DNA of 64,000 nt from Dermatemys mawii (GCA_007922305.1 ML677365.1:15618293-15682292); one strand, 5' to 3'. Positions 35,755 through 46,191 are shown, counted from the first letter of the stretch. Notes: generated by a model from the letters alone, not told the origin. Translations and numbers: made by a program.

Positions 35755-36081
35755 TTAACTTGGAATGCATGCATGGCTAGAACAGCTACTGGAAAAGTCT
35801 GTCAATATATTCGGGGATGGAGCGATAATCCTCCAGGGAGATTTCCATGAAGCTGTCCTGCAGACAGTGTTAACCTTTTGCAGGAGGTTTCTGGGGAGAG
35901 CAGCCTTATTTTGTTCTCCATAGTAGCAGACTTTACCACGCCACCCTGGGATCAGGTATTCTGGGACCATTGCATAGCACAGCATGGCAGCATATGCTCC
36001 TGGCTGTTGCTGCGATTCCAGCAACATCCGTTCTTTATCTCTCTGTGTAATCCTCAGCAGAATGATATCGTTCATGGTAGC
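35755..36081 (-). CDS. third Harbinger frame, conserved, antisense in Myb intron
   Basis: A minus-strand exon-like frame whose conserved part begins at ATG 36075 (MNDIILLRITQRDKER, then YAAMLCYAMVPEYLIPGWRG and GKVCYYGEQ) and ends with a stop at 35755, about 106 residues. It is preceded by GATTTCAAACAG (acceptor-like, AG at 36083-36082), six bases before the ATG. The second Harbinger copy has the same frame, on the same strand as its transposase, with an acceptor-like CTTTCAACCAG also six bases before the ATG (46930). No domain is recognised; it has no transmembrane segment and is mostly helical-looking. Whether it is a separate protein or an exon joined to another gene is unknown. Confidence 0.5.
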   Translation of the reverse strand, partial: ATMNDIILLRITQRDKERMLLESQQQPGAYAAMLCYAMVPEYLIPGWRGKVCYYGEQNKAALPRNLLQKVNTVCRTASWKSPWRIIAPSPNILTDFSSSCSSHACIPS

Positions 36082-36179
36082 CTGTTTGAAATCGGGGACA
36101 GTCATTTTCGGACGTTCCCGCTGGGCTGCTCATATATCTGACTGTGAAGGAATCCTCCCCACAGTATCCTAAGTGGCAT

Positions 36180-36570
36180 GTGTGTGTTTGTGGGGCGGGG
36201 AGAGAAACCTCCATGAGAGCAGCCATGCGGTAAGGGGGGAAGGAGGGAGAGTATGTGCGGGGCTGCTTGTGGTGCACCAGCAGGGAGCCACGTGGTGGTG
36301 GTGGGTGGTGGTTACTGTGGGAAAGGAGAGCACAGCTGTAAAGCATATGGATCAAACCACGTGGGGCTGCTTGTGGGGCACCAGCAGGGAGCCACACAGT
36401 GCGGGGGGGGGTGGTTACTGTGGGAAAGGGGAGCACTGCTGTAAAAAATATGGATCAGACCGCGCGGGGCTGCTTGTGGTGCAGTAGCAGGGAACCTCCA
36501 TGAGAGCAGCCATGCGGTAAGGGGGGAAGGAGGGAGAGAAAACGAGCGGGGCTGCTTGTGGTGCATAAGC
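36180..36570. repeat. tandem repeat, about 104-bp period, inside Harbinger
   Basis: The phrase GGGGCTGCTTGTGGTGCACC or a close variant recurs at about 36258, 36363, 36466 and 36549, linked by GGTTACTGTGGGAAAGG and TATGGATCA units. It lies in the Myb intron, just upstream (on minus) of the third frame. Confidence 0.8.
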
Positions 36571-37548
36571 AAAGAATGTGGCTTACCATTACCGCCTGCA
36601 TGGTGGTTTCTGTTGCTTGGCCCTGGGAGAGGGTGTCTGATGTGATGTCTGTACAGGAAAGCTACAGGCACTCAATTTAAGGTGCAAAATGCGACCTTGT
36701 ACAGAAAACATATGCACTCTGTGAATACTTTGTTTCATCGTGAAAGACTGTTCCCATTGTCCTGGAGAATGTGTCTATCTTATAGCCTTTTTCCTTCTTT
36801 CCTCCTACAGCCAGCTCGGTCCTCCCGCCCCTAACATGCCCATCGCAGAGGCTACCACAGATAAGAAGGAGAAGGAAACGCACAAGAGAAGATATGTTTG
36901 TGGAGCTTATGAATTCCTCCTGCAGTGAGGCAGCTCGAAACAATGCATGGAGAGAAAAATTTTTAGAGTCCCAGAACACATGGAGGCAAAGCCTTTTAGA
37001 GTCCAGGGCAGCAGTGGCAGTACGGGAGGAGAGACGGCAGGAGCGAGAGGAGAGATGGCAGGAGCGGGAAGAAAGGAGGATGGATGCAATGCTGCGGATA
37101 ATGGAGGATCAAAGTGACATGCTCTGGTGTCTGTTGGAGCTTCAGCAGCACCAAAGATCGCCCCTCCAGTCCCTGTGTAACCACCTCCCCTCCTCCCCAA
37201 GTTCCATTGCCTCCCCACCCAGACGCGGGGTGAGAACGCGGGGCAGGAGGCTCCGGGAACCGATCCACTCTACCCCACAATACAACACAAGCAGCAGGCG
37301 GCTTAGTTTATCAGAAAAGTTTTAAAAATGTGCTGAGTCTTTGTCCCCCACCCCATCCATCACACCGACTGGTTTTCCTCCTCACCCACCCCTTCTGGGC
37401 TACCTTGCCACTCTTCCCCTTTGTTTGTGAAGAATCATTAAAGAATGCATGTTTTTTAAAAAAGTGAATTTATTTACTCTGCAAATGGGGGGTGAGGGGA
37501 TAAGGAGAGCGGGAGGCTTATCGCTGAGCAGAGCAAGGGAGCGGGTTT

Positions 37549-38846
37549 TTAACAGCATTTTGGCCAGTCACAAAACTGTTTTTCAAGGCTTCCCTGAGGC
37601 ACAGCACTTCCTGGTGCGCTCTTGTACTTGCCCTGGTGTCTGGCTGCTCGTAAGTAGTGGACAGGACATTTGCCTCTGCCTTCCACCTCGCCATAAACGT
37701 CTTCCCCCTTGCTCTCACAGAGATTGTGGAGCACACAGCAAGCAGCAATAACAATGGGCACATGTCTTTCGCTGAGGTCTGAGCGAGTAAGTAGGGTTCT
37801 CCACCTCGCTTTAAGATGGCCAAATGCGCACTCCACAACCATTCTGCACTTGCTCAGCCTATAGTTGAACAGCTCCTGACTCCTGTCCAGGGATCCCATG
37901 TATGGCTTCATAAGACAGGGCATTAAGGGCTAGGCTGGGTCCCCAAGGATAACGATCGGCATTGCAACACCCCCCACAGTAATTTTCTGGTCCGGGAAGA
38001 AAGTCCCTCGCGTCAGCTATCTATACAGCCTAGAGTTCCTGAACACACGAGCGTCATGAACCTTTCCCGGCCATCCCACATAGATGTCGGTGAAACGTCC
38101 CTTGTGGTCAACCAGTGCTTGCATGACCATTGAACAATACCCCTTGCGGTTTCTGTACTCTGCGCCTTCATTGTCTGGTGCCAAGATAGGGATGTAAATG
38201 CCATCTATAGTCCCCCCCCACAGTTAGGGAATCCCAGCGTGGCAAAGCCATCTACTATAGCCTCCATGTTTCCCAGACACACAACCCTGGATAGCAGCAG
38301 ATCAATGATTGCCTTGGTTACTTGCATCACAGCAGCCCCCACTGTAGATTTACCCACTCCAAATTGATTCGCGACTGACCGGTAGCTGTCTGGCATTGCA
38401 AGCTTCCAGAGAGCTATCGCCACTCGCTTCTGAACTGTGAGGGCTGCTCTCATTTTGGTATTCTTGCGCTGGAGGGCAGGGGAAAGCAAGTCACAAAGTT
38501 CCATGAACGTGCCCTTTTGCATGCGAAAGTTTCTGAGCCACTGCGAGTCATCCCAGACCCGCAGCACTATGCGATCCCACCAGTCAGTGCTTGTTTCCCT
38601 GGCCCAGATTCGGCGTTCCGGAGCATGAGCCTGCCCCATTGCCACCAAAATTGCCAGGTTGTTGGACCCCTTACTTTCAAAAACGTCAGTGTCCATGTCC
38701 ATGTCCTCATCACTGTCGTCACTCTCCTGATAGCGCAGTTGTCTCCTGATCGCATACTTGTGCATATGATGCAGCATAAAGTCCACAACAATGCGCAAGG
38801 TATTAACAACATCCATTACTGCAGCGGTTACCTGAGCAGGCTCCAT
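37549..38846 (-). pseudogene. Harbinger DDE transposase, nearly intact
   Basis: Starts at ATG 38846 (MEPAQVTAAVMDVVN) and reads 213 codons before a frameshift. The first part has an acidic segment, a NWWDRIV-like patch and a helix-turn-helix (SVANQFGVGKSTVGAAV, residues about 147-163). After the shift, frames continue with TIDGIYIPILA (first Asp), VILGDPA (second Asp) and CRMVVECAFGHLKARW (Glu), so all three DDE residues are kept. It ends at 37549. Three lesions are visible: eight G (minus) at 38219-38212 where six would keep frame, TAG at 38019-38017, and TAG at 37932-37930 in place of the Tyr of GDPAY. HARBI1/PIF family; cuts and joins DNA in the nucleus with the Myb-like partner. Confidence 0.9.
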
Positions 38847-39789
38847 GCTCGCACTGCTATGGCGTCAGCGCAGACAGCAAAAGCACGCGAAATGACTGTT
38901 TGCAGTTGCTTTCACAGCGGGAGGGGCACTGCGGGGGTGGGTGGGTTTTGGAACGGAGAAAGCTCAAAATGGCGTCTGCTGGGACTCCAGGAACTGTGGG
39001 ATAGCCACATACAGTGCACCACTTGAAATGGTGCCTGCTGGGACTCTGGGAACTGTGGGATAGGTACCCACAGTGCACCACTCGCTATGTCGACGCTTCC
39101 CACTGTAGTGTGGACGAACGCTGCCGACTTGCTGTGTTTTGTGAGGACGCACAAAATCGATTTTATACAGTCTGCTCTACAAAATTGACCTCAACACAAT
39201 TAACATAAGTTTGTAGTGAAGACATACCCTTACAGACAGTGCAGGATTTAGAAAATGGGCTGGCTTGACAGTGGACTATTCCACAATCTGGAAGCACAGG
39301 TGTTCTCTGTGTAGTCATATGCAAAGCAAGCAACATGGTTTTTGGAATTGGGAGGGCGAACAGGGGGAGGAACTTGGCGAGAGAATAATGCATCCTTTAA
39401 TACTGGCTTTTGAACCTTTGTTTTCAGTGGTGGTTAATATTTTGTATACAAATGCCATGCACTTGGAAATTCCGAAGCTGCTACTGATCATCCAATATCT
39501 GCATGAGGACGTGATCCTACCACCCTGTGCTTTGTGGTGTATGTCCCACTGGTATATAAATACCTTCTATTTTTGTGGGTTTCTTCTACACCTGTAAAAC
39601 TGATTAAATGTAGATTCTAATTACTTGTATAGGAAGTTTTCTTTAGATCACAATGAACTGTAACTAAGCTGAAATTTTCTATGTTGAGCATCTGCCTCAG
39701 GCCAAACTCTTTTGGAGAACTGCAGCAAAAATGGTTCATTTGTTTTTGGGAACCAGCTTAGGGGAAAAATACATCTATGTCCATGTGTT

Positions 39790-39957
39790 TTATAGTTGGC
39801 TCCTTCCCACAGCTCCCATTGTCCAGGAACGGTGAACTGCGGCTACTGGGATCTGCAGGTGGCCGTGCCTGCGGACGGTCAATATAAACAAACTGTCTCA
39901 TGGCCCAACAGTGGATTACCCTGATGGGCTGTGTGTGGCCCATAGGTTGCCCACCAC
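39790..39957. mobile_element. 3' fragment of a hAT-type element
   Basis: CCCACAGCTCCCATTGTCC... through GGCCCATAGGTTGCCCACCACTG is the right end of the same hAT family whose left part is at 47987 (there ending at the matching AAAGCTCCCATTGGCC). The terminus GGTTGCCCACCACTG matches the inverted end GATGGGCAA at 47990. Confidence 0.6.
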
Positions 39958-40284
39958 TGAACTGGGGGTGGTGGTGGTTGGGAGGGACTGAATTAGGCCT
40001 GTGGGAAAAAAAATAGTATGTGATCATGTAACTAAAGACTGCATCATAATGTGTGTGCATAAGGAGGCTAAATCAGGGTTGTACAGGCAACTTGAATTCT
40101 GCTGTTTACTAACTTTTGAGTGCTTGACTCTGTAACTAGAGTTATGCAATTTTTTTGGTTTACTAGTTTATTAGTTTTGTGTCGAACACACACAATTTGC
40201 AAAGGTGATACCAATTCAGCCAAACATTTTTGGGTTTTTGTGAGGGGACTTGGGTGCCATTCACAAAATGGCACCCACTACCTT

Positions 40285-40790
40285 ATAAGTTTTAGCCTAG
40301 TGTTAAGGCAGTCATCAGGGATGTCGAAGGCCTGGGTTCAATTTTCTTCTCTGCCTGATGTGAAGCTGGGATTTGAGCTTATGTCTCCCACATTGTAGGA
40401 GAGTGTCCTAGCCACTAGGCTATTGACTATTCATGGGTCAGTCTTTCTCAGTCCCATTGAAGCTGCTCCAGTTTGTATAAAATACGTGAATAGTCATGGG
40501 GTGGGAGAGTGTGTATGGGTGTGTCTGATTAACTTATTCTATAGTCTTGTGGTTAGGGCACCCACCTAGTAGAGATCTAAGGTCAAGTCCCTGCTTTACT
40601 AACTTTTCAATAGGAGAGACTCAGAGAGCTACACACCATTGTATCCCATAGTCCTGTGGCTAGGATGCTCTCCTGCAATGTGGATAGACCCAAGGTCAAA
40701 TTCTTACTTCACCTCAGGCAAGGGGGAATGGAATATAGGTCTCCCTGGTGAGCACCTTAACCACTAAGCTAAAAGTTATAAGGAGGGCAG
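40285..40790. repeat. cluster of tRNA-like modules in inverted pairs
   Basis: Five segments carry tRNA-like A and B boxes: + at about 40288-40345 (TAGCCTAGTGTTAAGG ... GGGTTCAATT), minus at about 40425-40360, + at about 40543-40600 (GTGGTTAGGGCACC ... GGTCAAGTCCC), + at about 40652-40712 (GTGGCTAGGATGC ... GGTCAAATTC), and minus at about 40785-40735. They resemble a Leu-type tRNA head and are arranged as head-to-head pairs, a form I recognise from sauropsid interspersed repeats. None forms an intact tRNA. Confidence 0.5.
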
Positions 40791-41045
40791 TGCCTCCACC
40801 CCCTCCTTCTCAATGGTATGGAGTGTTATCTTTTTCACTTCCTACTTTTGAATGGACAGTATTTTATAACCGTCTGCACCTTGATGCTTGTTTTTTATTA
40901 CAAGTGCTCCTGCCTCTCTCTTTGTAAGATCTTAATTTCTTTGTCTCCTCTCATTTAATAGCTTTGTTTTTTCTTTGAATTACATGTTTTTACCTTTTAA
41001 AGTCAAATATGCAAATAACTTATTGTAAAATATTATTTTTATTAG

Positions 41046-41126
41046 CAAGCTGAAAAAGCTAAGTGAAGACAGCTTAACTAAGCAGCCCGAAGAAGTCTTT
41101 GATGTTTTAGAGAAGCTTGGTGAAGG
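41046..41126 (+). CDS. STK3: STK3 exon 2 (start of kinase domain)
   Basis: 81 bases between the acceptor TTTTTATTAG and the donor GG|GTGAGT. It completes serine 8 and encodes KLKKLSEDSLTKQPEEVFDV followed by LEKLGEG, residues 9-34 plus two bases of the next glycine. The kinase domain starts with FDVLEKLGEG, whose glycines begin the nucleotide-binding loop. Wording SEDSL (MST2) rather than DEDSL (MST1) supports STK3. A (TG)n run starts 13 bases after the donor. Confidence 0.97.
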
Positions 41127-41139
41127 GTGAGTAAACCGT

Positions 41140-41158
41140 TTGTGTGTGTGTGTGTGTG
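41140..41158. repeat. (TG)n microsatellite
   Basis: About nine TG units followed by a run of G, starting 13 bases past the exon 2 donor site. Confidence 0.95.
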
Positions 41159-41665
41159 GGGGGAATACATGAGGAAAATATTTAAAATTAATATGATATT
41201 AAAAATGACATAGTGTCAGTGAGCCTGAACTAAATTGGGCCTTTCTTTTAGTACTTAAACAGCAAATGCTTGTGTGGGTTTTTTGAAAAGCTACCCATGC
41301 ATTTTTGTCATGCTTTACTAGAGGCTAGAGTTTCAGACTGCCAACCTTCATGCCTTTCATTTACTGAGGCAGAAAAATAAGTATATTTTCGTGGTTGTAG
41401 TGAAGTCAGGAACTTTTTCTTTGCCACAAGCCACACTTAATTGCAAATTGGAAAGTAGATGAGAATGGTGATATAAAATTATATTCAGAGTAGGGTGTGT
41501 GTTACCTTCCCTTTTATCATTTTATTGCTAATATAAACTGGTGGAACAAGGAATGTGATTATTACACAGCAAAGTATCTTCTTATTGAAATATTGGTATA
41601 TACTGTAAGGTTGCTTTGCAGCTTGGCTGGCTGCAAAGATAGTAGATTTTTTTTTAGGGAGAGAA

Positions 41666-41722
41666 AGAGGTTGAAGTAGGTTGAAGAGGTTGAAGTAGGT
41701 TGAAGAGGTTGAAGTAGGTTGA
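41666..41722. repeat. 19-bp tandem repeat, three perfect copies
   Basis: AGAGGTTGAAGTAGGTTGA repeated three times without mismatch, itself built from two GGTTGAAG half-units. Perfect copies imply recent expansion. Confidence 0.95.
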
Positions 41723-42292
41723 AGTTTCAGACTGCAAACCTTCATTTTGGGAGCCTGATAATGGGCTTGTTGTTATAATAGGGAGAATATTGTAAAATAG
41801 AAAAATGTATCTGTAAAAATGTAATTGTAATCGTATTCCTTTTAAATAAAATGTATGTATATCCAGCAATTTAAATTATATTTGTGATGAATCTAAGGAG
41901 CTATTTACAAAACTAAGATTTTTCAATCTCTAAAGTTTTAAAGGAGAGTTGATAGAGGCATTCAAATTATGAAGAAAATTGCAAAAAAATGATCGGTCTC
42001 TCCAATTTCTTGATCCCATGTTAAGAAAACACAAAAGGGTAATAGCACTTTTTTCTTTGTATTGTAGACCGCATATAAGAAATCTTTTTGTAAATTTTCA
42101 GCCACAGGAAATCTGAGTTAAATTCTGTAGCTAGATTTTTAAGAAGAATGGGATAAAATTATAATTTGTATGTAAATGATGATGAAGATAAATCTCATGG
42201 TCAGGATGTAAGCCGATTGCCTGAAGGGGTCAGGAGGGATCTTATTCTTTCCCTCCTTGTTTTTTCTAATTTATATCATTTCCTAATTGGCT

Positions 42293-42583
42293 AAAGGCTG
42301 GGCTACACTATGGGGGGAGAGTCGACCTAAAATACGCAACTTCAGCTACGTGAATAGTGTAGTTGAAGTCTCAATATCTTAGGTTGACCTACCTGTCCGT
42401 CCCCACTGCGGCGAGTCGACCACGGCCGATCCCCCGCCGACTCCACTTACTCTTGTTGCTGAGGTGGAGTACAGGAGTCGATTCGGGGATCGATTTGTCA
42501 CATCTAGATGAGAAGTGATAAATCGATCCCTGATACATCGAGCGCTAACTGCCGATCTGGCAGATAGTGTAGCCATATCCTAA
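42293..42583. mobile_element. MITE with nested palindromes (family A, second copy)
   Basis: Left GGCTGGGCTACACTATGG and right AGATAGTGTAGCCATATCC are inverted repeats. The interior carries ACGCAACTTCAGCTACGTG, GTCGACC and GGGGATCGATTTGTCAC with its inverted partner GTGATAAATCGATCCC, the same layout as the copy at 18575. Confidence 0.72.
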
Positions 42584-42925
42584 GTGTATTATTATGGTGA
42601 TTTTCCTTTCTCTTAACATTTTATTAGTTCATTAGCAACTGCTGGAGGTAAGGTACCAGATATCATTGATCAATATTCTGACATCATAAGCCAAATCCTA
42701 TGAATTGGTGAAGGTAAATGTTATCTGAGGACTTCCTTTTCAGAGGCACAGTCATGATGAAATTGAAATCCCTTGCAATTTTACAAGCATCTGATGTAGA
42801 TAATATAAAAAAGGGTTTCTAAATGAATACAGTGGTTGGCATTATCTTTTGAATAGTGATGATTGGGAGGAAGGAAGAAATACTTCGTAAAAAAAAATTA
42901 ATTTGTAATTCTTTGTAATTTTTAG

Positions 42926-43054
42926 ATCTTATGGTAGTGTGTTTAAAGCAATACACAAGGAATCTGGACAAGTAGTGGCAATTAAACAAGTCCCTGTCGA
43001 GTCAGATCTTCAGGAAATAATTAAGGAAATTTCTATAATGCAGCAATGTGACAG
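42926..43054 (+). CDS. STK3: STK3 exon 3 (glycine loop, catalytic lysine, helix C)
   Basis: 129 bases between TTTTTAG and the donor CAG|GTATGA. It finishes the glycine-rich loop (GEGSYGSVF), encodes the VAIK lysine (residue 55, equivalent to human Lys56) that anchors ATP phosphates, and helix C with its salt-bridge glutamate (residue 69, in EIIKEI), ending in IMQQCD plus two bases of serine 78. VFKAIHKESGQVV matches MST2; MST1 has VYKAIHKETGQIV. No unusual residue. Confidence 0.98.
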
Positions 43055-44233
43055 GTATGAGTAATATTTATTTAATCCTTTGCCTCCTCTTTAAGCATCT
43101 ATTTGAAAATGTATTTGTAACGTGACAAGAACATTGAAGTCTAGTAAAAATCTATTTAAACTTGGTATTCGGTTTTAATTTTAAAGACCACTGCATATGT
43201 ACTCATTGAAGGTCAAATTTTCCCCTAAGCAAAATGTGCTTAATATAAACAACTGAAAGATAAATATATACTTAATAAATGTTATCCTGAGAAGAATAAG
43301 GTAATTTGTTTAGATATGCACTTGTTTACAAGCACTGTCAAACAAAAATAACTTGACATGATTATAATTAAAGCAAGATTTTTTTAAATTTTTTTGAAGT
43401 GCTGTTAAAATTTTTTGTAAGCAGATAAATCCACATGAGTTTTCAGTCCTCCATTTCAAAGCAAGATTGTTATAGGCCAAGACTAAACACTGTTAATTTT
43501 TAAAAATAGAGGGGGAAAAATGTACTTGGAAAATAGTCTCTAATATACAATTGGCACTTTTGCAACAATGATTATTTTGGGGGAGCTGCTGTTATCCTAG
43601 GGTACGTCTATCATACGAAAAAATATCGAATTTACATAAGATGATTTTTCAGAAGAGATTTTGTACATTCGATTGTGTGTGTCCCCACTAAACATGCTAA
43701 GTCGATGGAGTGCGTTCACAGTACTGAGGCTAGCATCGACTCTCGGAGCAGTGCACTGTGGGCAGCTATCCCACAATTCTTGCAGTCTCCACTGCCTATT
43801 GGAATTCTGGGTTTAGCTTCCAGTACGTGATGGGGCAAAAACATTCTCGCGGGTTTTCCTGGGCGCATCTTGTCAGTAGCCCCTCCCTCCATGCAAGGTA
43901 TGGCAGACAATCATTTCATGCCATTTTTCCAGCAGCAGAGGGTGTGGTAGGTTTGCAGAACTCTCCTGTCCCATGACTTGTACAACAGGCTTTAATGCTA
44001 TCGTCAGAAGATAGTGCAATATGCCTGAAAGCTATCATCACTTGTATACCACCGGTTCCACTGCAACTCTGCTCTCCTGCTCTGTGGTAGAAGACAGTGC
44101 AGTAGGACTGCTAGCTGTCCTCGTAAATGATGTACGGCTGCACTGCTTCTGCTGCCACTCTGCTCTCCTGCAGTCTCCTGCCCTCCTTCATTTTGTGCCT
44201 TTTTTCCTGGATTATCCGTGCAGGCGCCATATC

Positions 44234-45490
44234 ATGGCAAGCATGGAGCCCACTCAGCTCACTGCTGTGGTTGTGACCATTGTAAATACCTCATGCATTA
44301 TCCAGCAGTATACAATGCAGCAGAACCCGCAAAACTGGCTGAGGAAGCAACCACAGCGCGATCACGATAGTGATGAGGACATGGACACATACGTTCCTAG
44401 AATAAAGCAATGTGGCAATTGGGACATCATGGTGTCATTGGGCCAGGTTCATGTTGTGGAACACTGATTCTGGACCGGGGAGCAAGCACAGACTAGTGGG
44501 ACTGCGTAGTGTTGCAGGTATGGGATGATTCCCAGTGGCTGCGAAACGTTCGCAGTGTAGGGCCACTTTCGTGGAACTTTGACTTGCTTTCCCCTGCCCT
44601 GAAGTGCAAAGACACCAAAATGAGAGCAGCCCTCCCAGTTGAGAAGTGAGTGGTCATAGCCTGTGGAAGCTTGCAAAGCCTGTCAGTTGGGAATGAATTT
44701 GGAGTGGGCAAATCCTCTGTGGGGGCTGCTGTGCTGCAAGTAGCCAACACAATCATTGACCAGCTGCTATCAAGAGTAGTGACTTTGGGAAATGTGCAGG
44801 TCATTGTGGATGGTTTTAATGCGATGGGATTCCTAGCTGTGGGGCGATAGATGGAATGTATATCCCTATCTTGGCATCGGAACACCTCAGTGTCCAGTAC
44901 GTAAACCAGAAGGGGTACTTTTCCATGGTGCTGCAAGCACTGGTGGATCACAAGGGATGTTTCACCAACATCAATGTGGGATGGCTGGAAAAAGTGCATG
45001 ACGATCATATGTTTGTGTCTGAACAGCTGCAGGAAGGGACTTACTTCTCAGACCAGAAAATTACTGTTGTGGAGGTTGAAATGCCTATAGTTATCCTGGG
45101 GGACCCAGCCTACTTCTTAATGCCATAGCTCATGAAGCTGTACACAGGCACCCTGGACAGTAATAAGGAGCAGTTCAACTATAGGCTGAGCAAGTGCAGA
45201 ATGGTGGTAGACTGTGCATTTGGATGTTTGAAAGCTCACTGGCACTGTTTGTTCACTAAGTTAGATCTCAGAAAACCAATATTCCCATTGTAATTGCTGC
45301 TTGCTGTGTACTCCACAATATGTGTGAGAGTAAGGGGGAAATGTTTATGGCGGGGTGGGGGGTGGAGGCAAATCGCCTGGCAGCCAATTTCATGCAGCCA
45401 GAAAACAGGGTGATTAGAAGAGCACAGCAGAGTGCACTGCACATCAGAGAAGCTTTGAAAATCAGTTTCATGACTAGCCAGGGTACTGTG
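44234..45490 (+). pseudogene. Harbinger DDE transposase, decayed
   Basis: Starts MASMEPTQLTAVVVTIVNT and continues in changing frames through an acidic DHDSDEDMD segment, a helix-turn-helix (NEFGVGKSSVGAAVLQV, near 44695), an IDGMYIPI segment broken by a small deletion near 44850, VEMPIVILGDPAYF (second Asp, near 45100) and CRMVVDCAFGCLKAHW (near 45200). In the last motif the catalytic Glu of the 38-kb copy is Asp. Many stops lie between 44467 and 44650. Confidence 0.85.
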
Positions 45491-45739
45491 TGACAGTTGT
45501 ATTTGTTTCTCCTTGAAGTTACCCACCCCCTATATATATTACAGGAAATAGAGTCACAATTGTGTGAAAACCATTCTTTGTTATTTGACGAACAACGCAC
45601 TGAGAGAAATCAGAAGGTAGCACAGGGGAGTGGGAGGTAGTAGATTGGGAATGGTTGGGGGTGGTGGAGGAGGGAAGGACAAGTCCAGAATACAAATCAA
45701 AATTTCCGATATGCCCGCTTTCTGCTGTTTAAGCAATCC

Positions 45740-46191
45740 TCCGGGTTGAATGTGTGGGTCCCCATAGCCTCCCTGCTCTCGTGTTCTTGGGCATCTAGGT
45801 GAAGAAGCTATGAAACTTGGGGAGGAGGGAGGGCGGTTATACAGGGGCTGCAGTGGCAGTCTGTGGTCTTGCTGCCTTTCCTGTATAAGATCCATCAGAC
45901 AGTGGAGCATGTCAGTTTGCTCTCCCGTCAGCTTGAGCATGGCATACTGCCTCCTCTCATCGTACTCCTGCCTCCTCTCATCGCGCGCATCCCTCCTCTA
46001 GTCGCGTTCATTGAATGCTTTATGGGACTTCGCAATTGTTTGCCTCCATGCATTCAGCTGGGCCCTCTCAGTGCAGGAAGACTGCATAAGCTTGGCAAGC
46101 ATGTCATCCCGAGTGCATTTTTTCCACCTTCTGATCTGGGCCAGCCTCTGGGACCAAGTTGATAGGGGGCACATTGAAACATTTGCACCTG
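45740..46191 (-). pseudogene. Harbinger Myb-like gene, exon 2 remnant
   Basis: On minus, a TTTTTCTTCTCCCGCAG acceptor (AG at 46193-46192) opens an exon reading a basic stretch (RRWKKCTRDDMLAKLMQSSC), an NAWRQ segment and a coiled coil (RQYAMLKLTGEQTDMLHCLM), parallel to exon 2 of the gene at 36811-37325. One in-frame TAG (near 46000) and later shifts break it. Exon 1 with the DNA-binding domain was not found. Confidence 0.75.

Larger units (their letters stand above)
35117..37325 (+). pseudogene. Harbinger Myb/SANT-like DNA-binding gene, two exons
   Basis: Exon 1 (35117-35695) encodes a Myb/SANT-like domain (RSTQEVMDLIAIWGEES, then FARVSKAMLDRGHSREAQQC and TCKFYNELNQRLGG) followed by an acidic region (DLDDDEADEED). 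The donor is TCTG|GTGAGT at 35696. The acceptor TTTCCTCCTACAG ends at 36810, and exon 2 runs 36811-37325 with a basic stretch (RRRRKRTRED), an Arg/Glu-rich coiled coil and a stop at 37323. Such proteins bind the element ends and bring the transposase to the nucleus. Frameshifts near 35460 and 35640 break exon 1, so it is a pseudogene, though otherwise well kept. Confidence 0.85.
34717..39229. mobile_element. full-length PIF/Harbinger transposon, 4.5 kb
   Basis: The left end GGCCTGGTCTACACTA and the right end TAGTGAAGACATACCC are imperfect inverted repeats, and TTA flanks both (34714-34716 and 39230-39232), the Harbinger target duplication. It contains the two expected genes in convergent order: a spliced Myb/SANT-like gene on + (35117-37325) and the DDE transposase on minus (38846-37549). 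There is also a third conserved exon-like frame on minus inside the Myb intron. All genes carry a few inactivating mutations, so it is recently dead. Whole element lies in STK3 intron 1. Confidence 0.92.
18028..41045 (+). other. STK3: STK3 intron 1 (23 kb)
   Basis: Bounded by GTACCG and a TTTTTATTAG acceptor. Phase 2. Apart from the elements listed separately, the stretches 19770-20766, 21002-24214, 28000-28989, 29961-30571, 32051-33040, 33451-34485 and 39230-39789 hold no feature that I recognise beyond simple repeats and very old repeat fragments (for example 21880-22040 and 22560-22740, which look like decayed amniote interspersed repeats). Confidence 0.85.
41127..42925 (+). other. STK3: STK3 intron 2 (1.8 kb)
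   Basis: Phase 2 intron bounded by GTGAGT and TTGTAATTTTTAG. It holds a (TG)n run (41140-41158), a 19-bp tandem repeat (41666-41722) and a MITE (42293-42583). The rest is AT-rich with nothing recognised. Confidence 0.9.

Noticed and set aside
34717..39229. An active, autonomous transposon
   Set aside because: The transposase has a frameshift and two nonsense codons and the Myb-like gene has two frameshifts.
40285..40790. Functional tRNA genes
   Set aside because: A and B boxes are present in weakened form but no cloverleaf or terminator could be assembled; these are repeats.
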